Shown here piece by piece: positions 11,858-23,642 of a stretch of 64,000 bases of DNA. The translations under genes and the position numbers were made by a program. Location: contig NC_133104.1 of assembly GCF_022965805.1 (NCBI RefSeq), forward strand, positions 21,526,912 through 21,590,911. Reading direction: 5' to 3'. This DNA comes from Primulina eburnea (Eukaryota > Streptophyta > Magnoliopsida > Lamiales > Gesneriaceae). Position 1 is the first letter of the stretch, and each line of letters begins with the position of its first letter. The notes under the pieces were generated by a model. The model was not told the origin of the DNA, searched no databases, and saw only the letters and a program-made list of their open reading frames with translations.

Positions 11858-12403
11858 TGTGGGGACCCGAACGCTAATCAAGTTCTTAATCATCATTGGG
11901 ACTAATTAAAACAATTATAATAAACAGGGTCTAATTTTTTTTAAAAAAAAAAATAATGCGGAACGTAGTGACATAAAACATATATACATCTCAGTATATA
12001 AAAGTACTAGTCCTGTACCACATACATTTGTTCAAATAAGGTGTAACATTTCATGTCAAGTGTCCAAACCCTATCTCTAATCTAAGTCCGGAGCCTCCGC
12101 TCTAATCACGATCTCTCCTCATCTCCTGGACCCTGAACATGTCCCACCTGTTGTCAAGTACACATACAAACAAGACAATAGCCGGATAATTCCGGTGAGA
12201 ATATAATCTCAGTATAAAATAACGAAACATGCACTCATATGATAAACATAAAAGCATGGACAGATAACAACAATTATATATCAAAAGCTGAAATATAATC
12301 AATATCAAACTGTCGACAAAGCTCGTGACTCCACGACTCAGACTAGACTCAATCATATCCTAGGGATCCTGGTTTCCAGACATTGGCATTCCATATCAAC
12401 CAA

Positions 12404-12650
12404 CAGTAATAGAAAAGACTCCAGTTCTATCCACGTCGATATAGCATCGATCACCAGTAATAGAAGAAGCTCTGATTCTATCCACATCGGTATAGTATCG
12501 ATCACCAGTAATAAAAGAAAGCTCCGATTCTATCCACATCGATATAACATCGATCATCAGTAATAGACGAAGTTATAGTTCTATCCACATCGATACGGTA
12601 CCGATCTCCAGTAATAGAAGGAGCTACAATTCTATCCACATCGATAGCCA
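12404..12650 (-). repeat. 51 bp tandem repeat in B 3' LTR (about 5 copies)
   Basis: Units begin CAGTAATA at 12404, 12455, 12506, 12558 and 12609. Each contains TTCTATCCAC(A/G)TCG. Copies differ by several bases, so they predate this insertion. The same set is in the 5' LTR at 56917-57163. Confidence 0.93.
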
Positions 12651-13458
12651 ATTATCCGGTGATAGACTATGGCACTACCGCTAACACACTATCTCATGAC
12701 ATCGTGCAATGTGCCCGTGGTGATCCCACCACTATCAGGCACTTCTGTCATAAGATTACTCTTCTAATACCTGCTATCTATAAATCAAGAGAACAAGTAC
12801 ATCAATCACATTAATGCAAATATCAATGCAATAAAATAAAGTATGTGATTTAGGGAAACTCAAGTCTAAATCGACTCAAGTCGATCTCCCAATACACATT
12901 GACTTATACCTTTCGTTTGCAGTTTCGGTCTGGAATTCAAACCCTGTCGATCCCTCAATCTGGCAATGGCAATATCAATGATATCATGTCAATATACCAT
13001 TCAAGTCGATACCAATCTGATCAATAATTTAAAATCAACGGTATAACCACACAATCCCGTTATCTCGGTCAACATAACATCACCAGATAATAATTTCCTC
13101 AACTAATAATCGATAACAATACACTCTGGTATCATATCTAAGTCAATTAACTTCAGAAAATCATAACAATTCCATAATCACTCTGTTTCTTAATCTGACT
13201 TCGATTCTACGCTGTCTAACATGTCAAGAACAATATATATGACGTGTATTCAATTCCAACAACATCATAATTTCAAAACATGTCAAAACGTAGTAAAACT
13301 TACGTCCACTCGTAGCCTACGTTGCTAGGAATTCGGTACTGAAGTCGGATTCAAAATCAGACGGACAGATTTTGCACAATCTCGATCCTAAGATTCAAGA
13401 ACAATTTTTACAGTGTTTCCTTGTTTTCTTTCTTTCTTATGCATATTAAACGTATTTG

Positions 13459-13485
13459 TATATATATATATACAATCGTGCATGC
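13459..13485 (-). promoter_or_regulatory. Putative B core promoter: GCATGC plus TA tract
   Basis: GCATGC (13480-13485) is followed, in LTR sense, by an alternating TA tract (13459-13472), 52 bp downstream of the array end at 13524. Confidence 0.6.
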
Positions 13486-13523
13486 ATCAGGGCAAATGGC
13501 AAACTCTTCGCGCAACACGTCTC

Positions 13524-13814
13524 GCGCATATGCGCGACATCACCCGCGCATATGCGCGAGACCATATGTCTCGGCGCGTGTCTGGCACATAACCTCGCGC
13601 ATATGCGCGCCCCTGTTCGGCGCATATGCGCGAGGGATTCTTCACAACTCTCGGGTTGTCTCTCGCATATGCGCGAATACACGTCGTGCATATGCGCGAG
13701 GCCCTCTGGACGTGACCTGCAAAGCTCGCGAATATGCGCGACATCTTCCGCGCAGATGCGCGAGTCTTTCTGTCCCCTTCGCGCATGTGCGCCCGTCTGG
13801 TCGCGCATGTGCGC
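13524..13814 (-). repeat. Phased palindrome array GCGCATATGCGC in B 3' LTR (10 copies)
   Basis: Words start at 13524, 13546, 13597, 13620, 13663, 13686, 13728, 13750, 13781 and 13803. Several are one-base variants (GCGCATGTGCGC, GCGCAGATGCGC, GCGAATATGCGC). Steps are 22, 51, 23, 43, 23, 42, 22, 31 and 22: pairs two turns apart, separated by roughly 3, 4 or 5 turns. Confidence 0.94.
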
Positions 13815-13945
13815 GAATGGCCTATCCTCGCACATATCTTTTTCACATGCAATCTCATTTTCGTGTCCCGATTAATCCTTTCATAATCATATCAAATTAT
13901 AAATCATAATTACAGATTACTAGGATTAAATTTACGGGCATTACA

Positions 13946-13983
13946 TTTCTCCCCCCCTAAGATATGATTTCGTCCCCGAAATC
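13946..13983 (-). other. B polypurine tract and pre-PPT hairpin
   Basis: The complement is a G-rich purine run next to the LTR (13946-13957). The hairpin GATTTCG-GGGA-CGAAATC occupies 13966-13983, with the same stem as A and one loop base changed. Confidence 0.83.
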
Positions 13984-14039
13984 ACAGATAGTCAACTCAT
14001 CTCGTTAAGAAGAAATGTAATTAAAGTCGAATAAAAATT

Positions 14040-15095
14040 TACATCCGTGAAATAATGCTGGGAATTCTTGTCTCATATCCGATTCAGTCTCCCAAGTGGC
14101 TTCTTAAATGCCATGACGAGTCCACTGAACTTTCACAAGTGGAATCATCTTCGTTCTGAGTTGTTTTTCTTTACGATCGATAATCCGAATCGGTTTTTCG
14201 ACATAACTCAGTGTATCATCCAGCTCAGTCTCATCGAGTTGGATAACATGTGAATCATCAGTCTGTGGATGATATGCGGTACTCAAATGTAACTTCGTAC
14301 CTAGAGCTTGCTGCAGACTCTGCCAGAAGTGCGAAGTAAACCGGGGATCACGGTCGGAGACAATCGACTTCGGCACTCCGTGCAGTCTAACAACTTCCTT
14401 GACATAGATATCTGCCATTTGATCAAATCTGTACGTCATCTTGTATGGAATAAAACATGCGGATTCGGTCAATCTGTCAATCACGACCCAAATCGCATCA
14501 CAGCCTCGGGAGGAACGTGGTAACTGTGTCACAAAATCCATGGAAATGTGATCCCATTTCCATTCAGGAATGGACAAACTCTGCAACAATCCTCCTGGCT
14601 TCTTCCTCTCAGCTTTTACCTGTTGGAAATTCAGACACTTGGCTACAACTTCAGTAACATCAGATTTCATTTGTTTCCACCAATACTGTGTCTTTAAATC
14701 ATTGTACATTTTCCTGCCACAAGGATGAATGCTAAACGACTGTTGTGCGCTTCTGACAGTATTCGTTGTCTTAAATCCTAAACATTCGGCACAACAAGAC
14801 GATTATTCACATACAAAATACCATTTTGAACCTGATATTCCGATCGATGTCCAGCTTTAACCATAGCAATTGACTTCTGTATATTCTGATCACCTTTCTG
14901 AGCTGCTTTAATTCTCAAAATCAGCTCTAGTTCAGCTTGAATAGTATATAATCTCATAGGTCTTCGATCTGTCTCAAATACTAATCCAGACAAACAGCAG
15001 TCCCCAATCAAATTTGAGACACCTATCGTCGATAAGGATAAAGAACATACCTTTCGACTCAGTGCATCGGCTGCTGCATTAGATTTCCCCGGATA
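14040..15095 (-). pseudogene. B integrase part with internal deletion
   Basis: The minus strand gives RNase H/integrase linker sequence (15011-14778), a broken zinc domain, CLNFQQVKAE, the DDE core with MDFVTQLPRS and IVSDRDPRF, and then YHPQTD fused directly to DSHVIQ. Relative to F, about 0.54 kb is missing, including the catalytic Glu region, the GPY motif and most of the tail. Further damage is a stop near 14745 (V-stop-DLR), a frameshift near 14710, and TAA at 14104-14106 where relatives have Glu ([10 protein letters not shown]). The remnant tail runs to about 14040. Confidence 0.9.
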
Positions 15096-15100
15096 GTATT
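15096..15100. repeat. Target duplication GTATT flanking C (second copy 23638-23642)
   Basis: Identical 5-mers flank C. Removing C and one copy restores B's reading frame through the RNase H block [11 protein letters not shown]. Confidence 0.96.
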
Positions 15101-16964
15101 TGTGGGGCCCTTAACTCCTAATCGTTATTACAATGCAATCTGATTAGGGTTTAATTAATCACAGCGGAAAACGGGTTTAAAATTTCTTTACAATGAGCCC
15201 AAAATATCTCTTCTGATATTTAAATACTAAAAATAGTATCTAAATTCAAATCACAAACACGCCCACACGTAATCGATCACATACAAACATCTCATATCCT
15301 CGGGACATGCCCCGGTATATAGATATATATACATATATATACTGGGAACAAGACATAAACATAAACCTCAGCCCAAGCTGTGGCTCCCACCAGAAGTACC
15401 CTCTCTGGTCTCCTGATATCCTGGAGTACCTGCCATTGTCCACACACAAAGACAACAACAGCCCCCCTTGGGGGTGAGCAAAGCTCCGTATGGAACAACC
15501 ACAATATATACCACAAGTATCTAAACAATGATATATGGTATGCAATGCATGTATGTCGTGGAGGTATAGGGTCAAATGCCCATCCACTGAGCACATGTCA
15601 GAATCAATCGAATCGCTATCAAATCAAATCAATGCTCGAGCTGGCACACCGGCCGATATGGGAATACACGTATGATGGCGTCGACGAAGCGCCATCAATC
15701 CCACATCTCATATCCAATCATATGGGGCCACAATTGTCTATGCTTTACGGGTCATATAATACCGGCATTGCGATTGTGTTTACAAACCCCGGAATCCAAT
15801 CAAATCATATCAGGGTATCCAAGGATCATAGCTCAACGTGCATGTCATGTATCGATGTATGCATAAAATGATGTGTGTTAACAAAACATTTATTTTATAC
15901 ATCGATATCTCAAATCTCAATGTCATGTATGCCATATCAAATCATCAAATAGGCACCTAGACACGTAATCTCATTCCAATCAATCCAATCAATCCGACAT
16001 ATATCATATAATACAGATACCTGTCGTATGTTACCCGGTCGCAACATACCTCAATTCTTCGTTCCAATTGATGTAGCCTGAAGATACTGATATAATACTT
16101 GATCTACATTAATAACATATTCATTCCAATCAATAACACGCTTCAAAACCATTAATATGAGTTTCAAATATGATTTGAAACTTCAAAAATTCATATCAAA
16201 TCAAAATCATATCATAATTCAAGTCCGACTTCGAATACGAATTTATTGTCGGATATTCTACTACTTATCAGAAATTCAACTTCAAATACATAATATTCCA
16301 GCACCTTGCTATTTAAAGCTGATGGAACTGGAAGAAAATTACCTCAGTCAGAAGCCCTCAACGCGCAGATCACAAATATATAATTTGTTTCGCGTTTAGA
16401 CAGTGTTTCGAAGTCGATTTGGAAGAAAGAAATTTCAAAATCTGGAACTTCCTCTCGAAGTTATCAAATGAAATGAAGAAAAAGAGGAAAAGAACTTATT
16501 CTTATCTCCACCGATCTCGCGCTCAGGCGGTAGAATTCTCGCGCCCGAGCGCGAGACATTCTGTCCCCGAGTGTCAAGTGTACCGCGCTCGGGCGGTCAA
16601 ACATTACCGCTCGGGCGCGGCATGTTCTGTCCGCGAACATGTTTCTACACATCCTGGCGCTCGGGCGGTCAAATATTACCGCTCGGGCACGGGGTGTTCT
16701 GCCCGAATACTCATTTCAGATACCCTGGCGCTCGGGCGGTAATTTTCTACCGCTCGGGCGCCACATGTTCTGTACAGAATGTTTGATTTTGTACGTATTG
16801 GCGTCCGGCCTTTCAAATCAAATTCATACAACATCAACTCATGTACAATATTTGTTTCTCAATTCCATTGTCATGATATACATCAAATACATAATCACAT
16901 GACAATTCCATTAATTATCGATAATCACATAGGATTTACGATAATACGATACACGGTCCTTACA
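15101..16964 (-). repeat. C 3' LTR (1864 bp)
   Basis: In coding sense TGTAAGGACCG at 16964 to GGGCCCCACA at 15101. It is the same length as 21774-23637. The 163-codon frame found in both copies is an LTR by-product. Confidence 0.97.
16520..16760 (-). repeat. Paired CGCTCGGGCG array in C 3' LTR (4 pairs)
   Basis: Words start at 16520, 16542, 16586, 16608, 16658, 16680, 16729 and 16751, giving steps of 22, 44, 22, 50, 22, 49 and 22. Most pairs are joined by GGTAA or GGTCAA opposed to TTACC or TACC. The first pair is CGCTCAGGCG opposed to CGCCCGAGCG. No clear TATA lies 50 bp downstream. Confidence 0.94.
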
Positions 16965-17000
16965 TTTCTCCCCCTCTTAAAAGATTTCGTCCTCGAAATC
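16965..17000 (-). other. C polypurine tract and pre-PPT hairpin
   Basis: The PPT complement TTTCTCCCCCTCTTAA abuts the LTR. The hairpin GATTTCG-AGGA-CGAAATC lies at 16983-17000. Confidence 0.85.
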
Positions 17001-17042
17001 TCAAACATCACTATATACATAACATTGGTAAACATACATATG

Positions 17043-17963
17043 TCACCAGTTATAGTACATATCAAAACTAAAATAAGAATAAGGATCAGAATACATCGAA
17101 TACAATGGAACCGATGGATCAGCATCAAATAAATGCGGATATGATTCTCGCATTTTGCTCTCCAATTCCCACGTTGATTCTTCAACACCATGTCGTGTCC
17201 ATTGCACTCGTACCAGAGGAATCGATTTATTTCTCAATATCTTTTCCTTTCGATCCATAATGCGAACAGGTTGTTCAACATAGGAAAGAGAAGGATCCAG
17301 CTCAACCTCATCAGGTGCAAGTACATGTGATGGATCAGGTTCATATTTCCTCAACATAGAAACATGAAACACATCGTGAATAGCAGATAGAGCTGGTGGC
17401 AATGCCAATCGATACGCAAGATCACCAACTCGATCTAGAATCTCGTATGGACCAACATATCGAGGAGATAACTTCCCTCGCATGCCGAATCGAACAGTGC
17501 CTCTAAAGGGAGATATCTTCAAAAACACTCTGTCACCTTTCTGGAATTCCAAGGGTCGTCTTCGTTTATTCGCATAACTCGTTTGACGATCCTGAGCAGC
17601 TTTCATCCGCTGCCGAATTAACTGAACCTTATCGTTCATTTCCTGTATCATTTCAGGTCCAGTCAATTGTTTCTCACCAATCTCATCCCAGAATAACGGT
17701 GATCTACATCGTCTCCCACATAGAGCTTCAAACGGAGCCATACCGATACTCGTCTGAAAGCTATTGTTATAAGAAAATTCAACCAATGGTAAGGCATCTT
17801 GCCATCCCATTCTAAAGTCCATCACCACAGCACGCAACATATCTTCTAACGTTTGAATCGTACGCTCGGTTTGGCCATCAGTTTGAGGATGATAAGCAGT
17901 ACTCATAGCCAAACGCGTACCCATCGCTTCCTGAAAACTACACCAGAATTTAGAAGCAAATCT
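17043..17963 (-). pseudogene. C integrase C-terminal half, shifted frame
   Basis: Continues the integrase after a +1 frameshift. In the upstream frame SDRDP is followed at once by TAG, because an extra C gives GATCCCTAG where relatives read DPRFAS. This part carries [14 protein letters not shown] (catalytic Glu), the GPY motif (RYVGPYEIL), and a chromodomain-like end (VQWTRHGVEESTWE). The last residues run on through DADPSVPLYSM. Confidence 0.92.
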
Positions 17964-20214
17964 AGGGATCACGATCAGATACAATCGAGACTGGCACCCC
18001 GTGCCGTCTCACAACATTCTCAATGTATAAACGGGCCATTCTTTTATAAGAATAAGTCCGTTCATATGGAATAAAATGTGCAGATTTCGAAAGCCGATCA
18101 ATAATCACCCAAATAGCATCACAGCCCTTGGGCGAACGAGGTAAATGAGTCACAAAATCCATAGCAATATGCTCCCAATTCCATTTTGGGATTTCAAGAC
18201 TATGGAGCAGTCCTCCAGGTTTTATTCTCTCGGCTTTCACTTGCTGGCAGACAAGACATTTAGAAATAAATTCAGCAATGTCCTTCTTCATACGTTTCCA
18301 CCAAAATTGAGGTCTCAATGTCAAATACATCTTCCGACCTCCAGGGTGAATACTATATTTGCTACAATGTGCTTCTCGAAGAAGGGTAGATCTCAAATCA
18401 GAGTCATCAGGAACTACCAGCCGATCATTAAGTCGTAAAGAACCATCAGAAGAAATCTGAAATCTAGACTGATGTCCAGCAGATAGAAGTTCTTTCGACT
18501 TTTGAATCTGAGCATCGCTTCGTTGGGCCTTTCGTATCTTTGATATCAAACTCGGCTCAATTTGCAATGCTGAGACAGTGACAGAATTCCAATTCGAGTG
18601 AAAAGTCCAACCAGAAGTACATATATCTTCATGTGCCTTGGCGACACTGACAGAAGCTAGAACAGAATCATGAACTCTACGGCTCAGGGCATTCGCAGTA
18701 ACATTCACCGATCCAGGGTGATATTGAATCTCACAATCAAAATCTTTCAGGAGATCCATCCACCTGCGTTGCCTCATATTCAAATCAGATTGAGAAAAGA
18801 GATATTTCAGACTCTTATGGTCCGAATAGATAACAAACTTTTCTCCGTACAAATAATGGCGCCAAATCTTCAAAGCGAACACAATGGCGGCCAATTCGAG
18901 ATCATGAACAGGATAACGAGTTTCATGAGATTTCAATTGACGAGACGCATAAGCAACCACTTTGCCATGTTGCATCAGAACACAGCCCAACCCTTTACCA
19001 GACGCATCTGTACAAACCACAAATCCTCCGGTACCTGAGGGAATAGTAAGCACAGGTGCTGTGGTTAATCTCGTCTTCAATTCAAGAAAACTAGCTTCAC
19101 ATTCATCTGACCAAATGAATCTCTGATTCTTCTGTGTCAGTTGAGTAATCGGTTTAGCTATTTTCGAAAATCCTTCAATAAAACGGCGATAATATCCAGC
19201 TAAACCCATGAAGCTACGGATCTCAGGAACATTCGTAGGTCTTGGCCAATTCAATACAGCTTCGACCTTCGTAGGATCAACAGATATGCCATGTCTCGAA
19301 ATGACGTGGCCCAAAAATACCACTTTGTCCATCCAGAATTCGCATTTGGACAATTTAGCATATAAATGACTAGTACGAAGAGTTTGAAGTACCAGTCTCA
19401 GATGTTCAGCATGCTCCTTTCTCGATTTCGAATACACAAGAATATCATCGATAAACACAATAACGAATCGGTCCAGATAATCTCGAAAGACCCGATTCAT
19501 TAAGTCCATAAAAACAGCAGGAGCATTCGTAAGACCGAAAGGCATAACCAGAAATTCATAATGGCCATACCTCGTACGAAAAGCAGTTTTGGGTACATCT
19601 TCGTCTCGAACACGTACTTGATGATACCCAGAACGAAGATCAATCTTCGAGTAAACAGAAGTACCTTGAAGCTGATCAAACAAGTCATCAATACGCGGAA
19701 GTGGGTACTTGTTTTTCACAGTAGCCCGATTCAATTGTCTATAGTCGATACACATTCGCATCGTACCATCTTTCTTCCGAACAAATAAAACTGGAGCTCC
19801 CCAAGGTGATACACTCGGTCGAATATATCCCTTATCGAGAAGATCCTGTAATTGTTCTTTCAATTCTTTCAGTTCCAATAGTGCCATGCGATAGGGAGCT
19901 TTAGAAATAGGCGCAGTCCCCGGCACAAGATCAATACTAAACTCAACTTCTCGATGAGGAGGAAAATCAGGAATCTCATCGGGAAATACATCTGAAAACT
20001 CTTTCGCAACAGGAATCTCAGATAAGGAAGATTCCTTCTTCGAAATATCAATAGCGTAGATAAGATAACCCTCATCTCCGCTAGTCAACAATCGGGACAT
20101 TTCCAAGGAAGATACCAATGGAATTTTGGCTTGGGAACCCTTGCCATAAAAATTCCACTTGGGTCCATCAATAGGTCGAAATCGAACTACTCCATGACAA
20201 CAATCAACAGTAGC
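17962..20214 (-). pseudogene. C protease end, RT, RNase H and first half of integrase
   Basis: Open from just after the stop at 20215 to the TAG at 17962-17964. It includes the conserved PR-RT linker, the RT core ([16 protein letters not shown], catalytic FIDDILVYS near 19440), RNase H ([21 protein letters not shown]), the integrase HHCC domain ([20 protein letters not shown]) and the first two catalytic Asp ([15 protein letters not shown]). Confidence 0.94.
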
Positions 20215-20529
20215 TCAATTCGTCATCAAGATATCCATGCCAACAATACAATCAAAGTCGTGCATAGGGAGGACAATCAGATTCAGAAATATCACATTAT
20301 CCTCATATATCAATACACAATTATGCACAACTTTCTCAGACAATATAATCTTCCCTGCTGGCGTGGCTATCGACAAAGTATCATACAACGGGGTACACTC
20401 AATATCGTGAGATGCAACAAATGCATGAGATATGAATGAATGAGATGCTCCTGTATCAAATAGAACACGTGCAGGATAATCGCAAAGCGTGCAAATACCT
20501 GCAATCACACCTCCAGGAGCTTCTCTTGC
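20215..20529 (-). pseudogene. C protease segment between two stops
   Basis: Open for about 100 codons with the aspartic protease motif LFDTGASHSFI and DFDCIVGMDIL. It ends at TGA 20215-20217, where relatives have Arg (N-R-ATVDC), a CGA-to-TGA change. It is in the same frame as gag upstream. Confidence 0.92.
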
Positions 20530-21561
20530 CTAATCCTCAGTCATGGCGTACACTCTCACTTGAGGAGGAACTTGGGCACTCTGACCACCCGGTCCTCGAT
20601 ATCGTGGGACACTCGACTGCTGAAAAGATGGAACAGGAACAGCAGGTCTCGTCATACCAGGGCCACCTCTAAATCCTGGCTGGGGTTGAGCAGAAGTCGT
20701 ACCCCTGTTCGGACATACTCGAGAGAAATGGCCTTCCTGCCCACATTGATAACAAGTACCAAACATACCTCGACACTGCTCGATAGTATGTTTGCCTCCA
20801 CAATGACTACAATAGGGAGCTATCACAGGACTCCCTCGCTGTGATCCACTAGAGCTCGAAGAAGACGAAGAAGCAGATCCAGTCTTCTTGAACTTCTTAC
20901 CCCTCGGTCGCAAAGTAGGCTGCTGAGCTGACACCGGTGGTGGAGGAGTATACTGTGGACTTCCCCGCCTAAGTCCAGCCTCGGCTGCCTTGGCTCGTTC
21001 AACTGCCTCTGCGTAGCTGGTAGGCAATCCAGAAACAACATATGTATACAAGACAGGATGTAAACCATTTAAAAACCTGTTATATTTTGCCCTCGCATTC
21101 CCAGCTACGTGAGGTGCATACTTCAACAAAGTAGAAAACTTTGAAGCATACTCTGCAACAGACATCGTTCCCTGCTGCAGATTATTGAATTCATTCTCCT
21201 GAGCAGTATAATAGGAAGGAGGGGAATACTGCTCCAAAAACTGGGCCTTGAAGACATCCCATGTGACTTCAGTCCCGGCCTCTTTCAATCCAATCTCAGC
21301 GGCTTCCCACCAAGATTTAGCTCGGTCTTTCAACTGATATAAAGCAAGTTTCAGTCTCCGAGCCTTGGAATACTCAACAATTTTAAACAAGTGCTCGATA
21401 TCCTTCAGCCAGGCCTCAGCTCTTTCAGCACTCTCAGTGCCAAAGAACTTCGGTGGTTTCAGATCCTGGAATCGAGCCATCACAACATCCATGGACAACC
21501 CTTCAAATTGCCCAACAATCCTCTCAGTACTGCTACTCGCAGTTTCATTTGTGTGATCCAT
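20530..21561 (-). pseudogene. C gag (343 codons), ends at a premature TAG
   Basis: Starts ATG at 21561, about 195 nt after the primer site. The gag domain covers residues 30-190 (EAWLKDIEHLF, AKSWWE, EFNNLQQGTMSV). A Ser-rich linker follows, then two knuckles (YCSHCGGKHTIEQC and CYQCGQEGHFSRVC). The stop TAG at 20530-20532 replaces an expected Gln in TEDQAREAP-like sequence. The protease continues in the same frame, so the natural product was a single gag-pol. Confidence 0.92.
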
Positions 21562-21756
21562 CTACAAATCAAAAGATGAATATCACAATTTCATATCAAT
21601 TTCATAATCTCATCACCTCCTATCATCAATCTCATCAGATACTTACTCAAATCAAATCACATAAGAGCAAGTAATACAAATAAGTCAAACACATACGCAC
21701 AATTCATTTGTGCCTATTCAAGTGTACACAAGACTCAATAGAGCATTCCCAGCTAT

Positions 21757-21768
21757 GCTCTGATACCA
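21757..21768 (-). other. Primer binding site of C
   Basis: The complement reads TGGTATCAGAGC, five bases from the LTR at 21774. Confidence 0.93.
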
Positions 21769-21773
21769 TCTAG

Positions 21774-23637
21774 TGTGGGGCCCTTAACTCCTAATCGTTA
21801 TTACAATGCAATCTGATTAGGGTTTAATTAATCACAGCGGAAAACGGGTTTAAAATTTCTTTACAATGAGCCCAAAATATCTCTTCTGATATTTAAATAC
21901 TAAAAATAGTATCTAAATTCAAATCACAAACACGCCCACACGTAATCGATCACATACAAACATCTCATATCCTCGGGACATGCCCCGGTATATAGATATA
22001 TATACATATATATACTGGGAACAAGACATAAACATAAACCTCAGCCCAAGCTGTGGCTCCCACCAGAAGTACCCTCTCTGGTCTCCTGATATCCTGGAGT
22101 ACCTGCCATTGTCCACACACAAAGACAACAACAGCCCCCCTTGGGGGTGAGCAAAGCTCCGTATGGAACAACCACAATATATACCACAAGTATCTAAACA
22201 ATGATATATGGTATGCAATGCATGTATGTCGTGGAGGTATAGGGTCAAATGCCCATCCACTGAGCACATGTCAGAATCAATCGAATCGCTATCAAATCAA
22301 ATCAATGCTCGAGCTGGCACACTGGCCGATATGGGAATACACGTATGATGGCGTCGACGAAGCGCCATCAATCCCACATCTCATATCCAATCATATGGGG
22401 CCACAATTTTCTATGCTTTACGGGTCATATAATACCGGCATAGCGATTGTGTTCACAAACCCCGGAATCCAATCAAATCATATCATGGTATCCAAGGATC
22501 ATAGCTCAACGTGCATGTCATGTATCGATGTATGCATAAAATGATGTGTGTTAACAAAACATTTATTTTATACATCGATATCTCAAATCTCAATGTCATG
22601 TATGCCATATCAAATCATCAAATAGGCACCTAGACACGTAATCTCATTCCAATCAATCCAATCAATCCGACATATATCATATAATACATATACCTGTCGT
22701 ATGTTACCCGGTCGCAACATACCTCAATTCTTCGTTCCAATTGATGTAGCCTGAAGATACTGATATAATACTTGATCTACATCAATAACATATTCATTCC
22801 AATCAATAACACGCTTCAAAACCATTAATATGAGTTTCAAATATGATTTGAAACTTCAAAAATTCATATCAAATCAAAATCATATCATAATTCAAGTCTG
22901 ACTTCGAATACGAATTTATTGTCGGATATTCTACTACATATCAGAAATTCAACTTTAAATACATAATATTCCAGCACCTTGCTATTTAAAGCTGATGGAA
23001 CTGGAAGAAAATTACCTCAGTCAGAAGCCCTCAACGCGCAGATCACAAATATATAATTTGTTTCGCGTTTAGACAGCGTTTCGAAGTCGATTTGGAAGAA
23101 AGAAATTTCAAAATCTGGAACTTCCTCTCGAAGTTATCGAATGAAATGAAGAAAAAGAGGAAAAGAACTTATTCTTATCTCCACCGATCTCACGCTCGGG
23201 CGGTAGAATTCTCGCGCCCGAGCGCGAGACATTCTGTCCCCGAGTGTCAAGTGTACCGCGCTCGGGCGGTCAAACATTACCGCTCGGGCGCGGCATGTTC
23301 TGTCCGCGAACATGTTTCTACACATCCTGGCGCTCGGGCGGTCAAATATTACCGCTCGGGCGCGGGGTGTTCTGCCCGAATACTCATTTCAGATACCCTG
23401 GCGCTCGGGCGGTAATTTTCTACCGCTCGGGCGCCACATGTTCTGTACAGAATGTTTGATTTTGTACGTATTGGCTTCCGGCCTTTCAAATCAAATTCAT
23501 ACAACATCAACTCATGTACAATATTTGTTTCTCAATTCCATTGTCATGATATACATCAAATACATAATCACATGACAATTCCATTAATTATCGATAATCA
23601 CATAGGATTTACGATAATACGATACACGGTCCTTACA
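21774..23637 (-). repeat. C 5' LTR (1864 bp)
   Basis: Partner of 15101-16964 without net indels. It carries its own palindrome array at 23193-23433, where the first word is the consensus CGCTCGGGCG rather than CGCTCAGGCG. Confidence 0.97.
23193..23433 (-). repeat. Paired CGCTCGGGCG array in C 5' LTR
   Basis: Same four pairs and spacing as 16520-16760. The sixth word is CGCTCGGGCG here and CGCTCGGGCA in the 3' copy, so the 5' copy is closer to consensus. Confidence 0.93.
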
Positions 23638-23642
23638 GTATT

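Larger units (their letters stand above)
11858..13945 (-). repeat. B 3' LTR (2088 bp)
   Basis: In coding sense it starts TGTAATGCCCG at 13945 and ends CCCCACA at 11858. It contains a 51 bp tandem repeat, a palindrome array and a TA-rich promoter. The partner at 56373-58457 is 2085 bp with scattered substitutions. Confidence 0.95.
15101..23637 (-). mobile_element. Element C: complete Ty3/gypsy element (8537 bp)
   Basis: Two 1864 bp LTRs, a Met-tRNA primer site, one gag-pol frame, a PPT and a 5 bp target duplication. Its gag (MDHTNETASSS) and LTRs differ clearly from those of A, B and F. About 16 LTR differences by eye (near 0.9%) imply an insertion younger than B. Two stops and one frameshift interrupt gag-pol. 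Confidence 0.97.

Noticed and set aside
15380..15871. 163-codon frame, with a second copy at 22053-22544
   Set aside because: It lies wholly inside the C LTR and is duplicated only because the LTR is. No family signature.
16419..16786. Arg-rich frames over the CGCTCGGGCG array
   Set aside because: By-products of the GC-rich array in the C LTR, repeated at 23092-23459.
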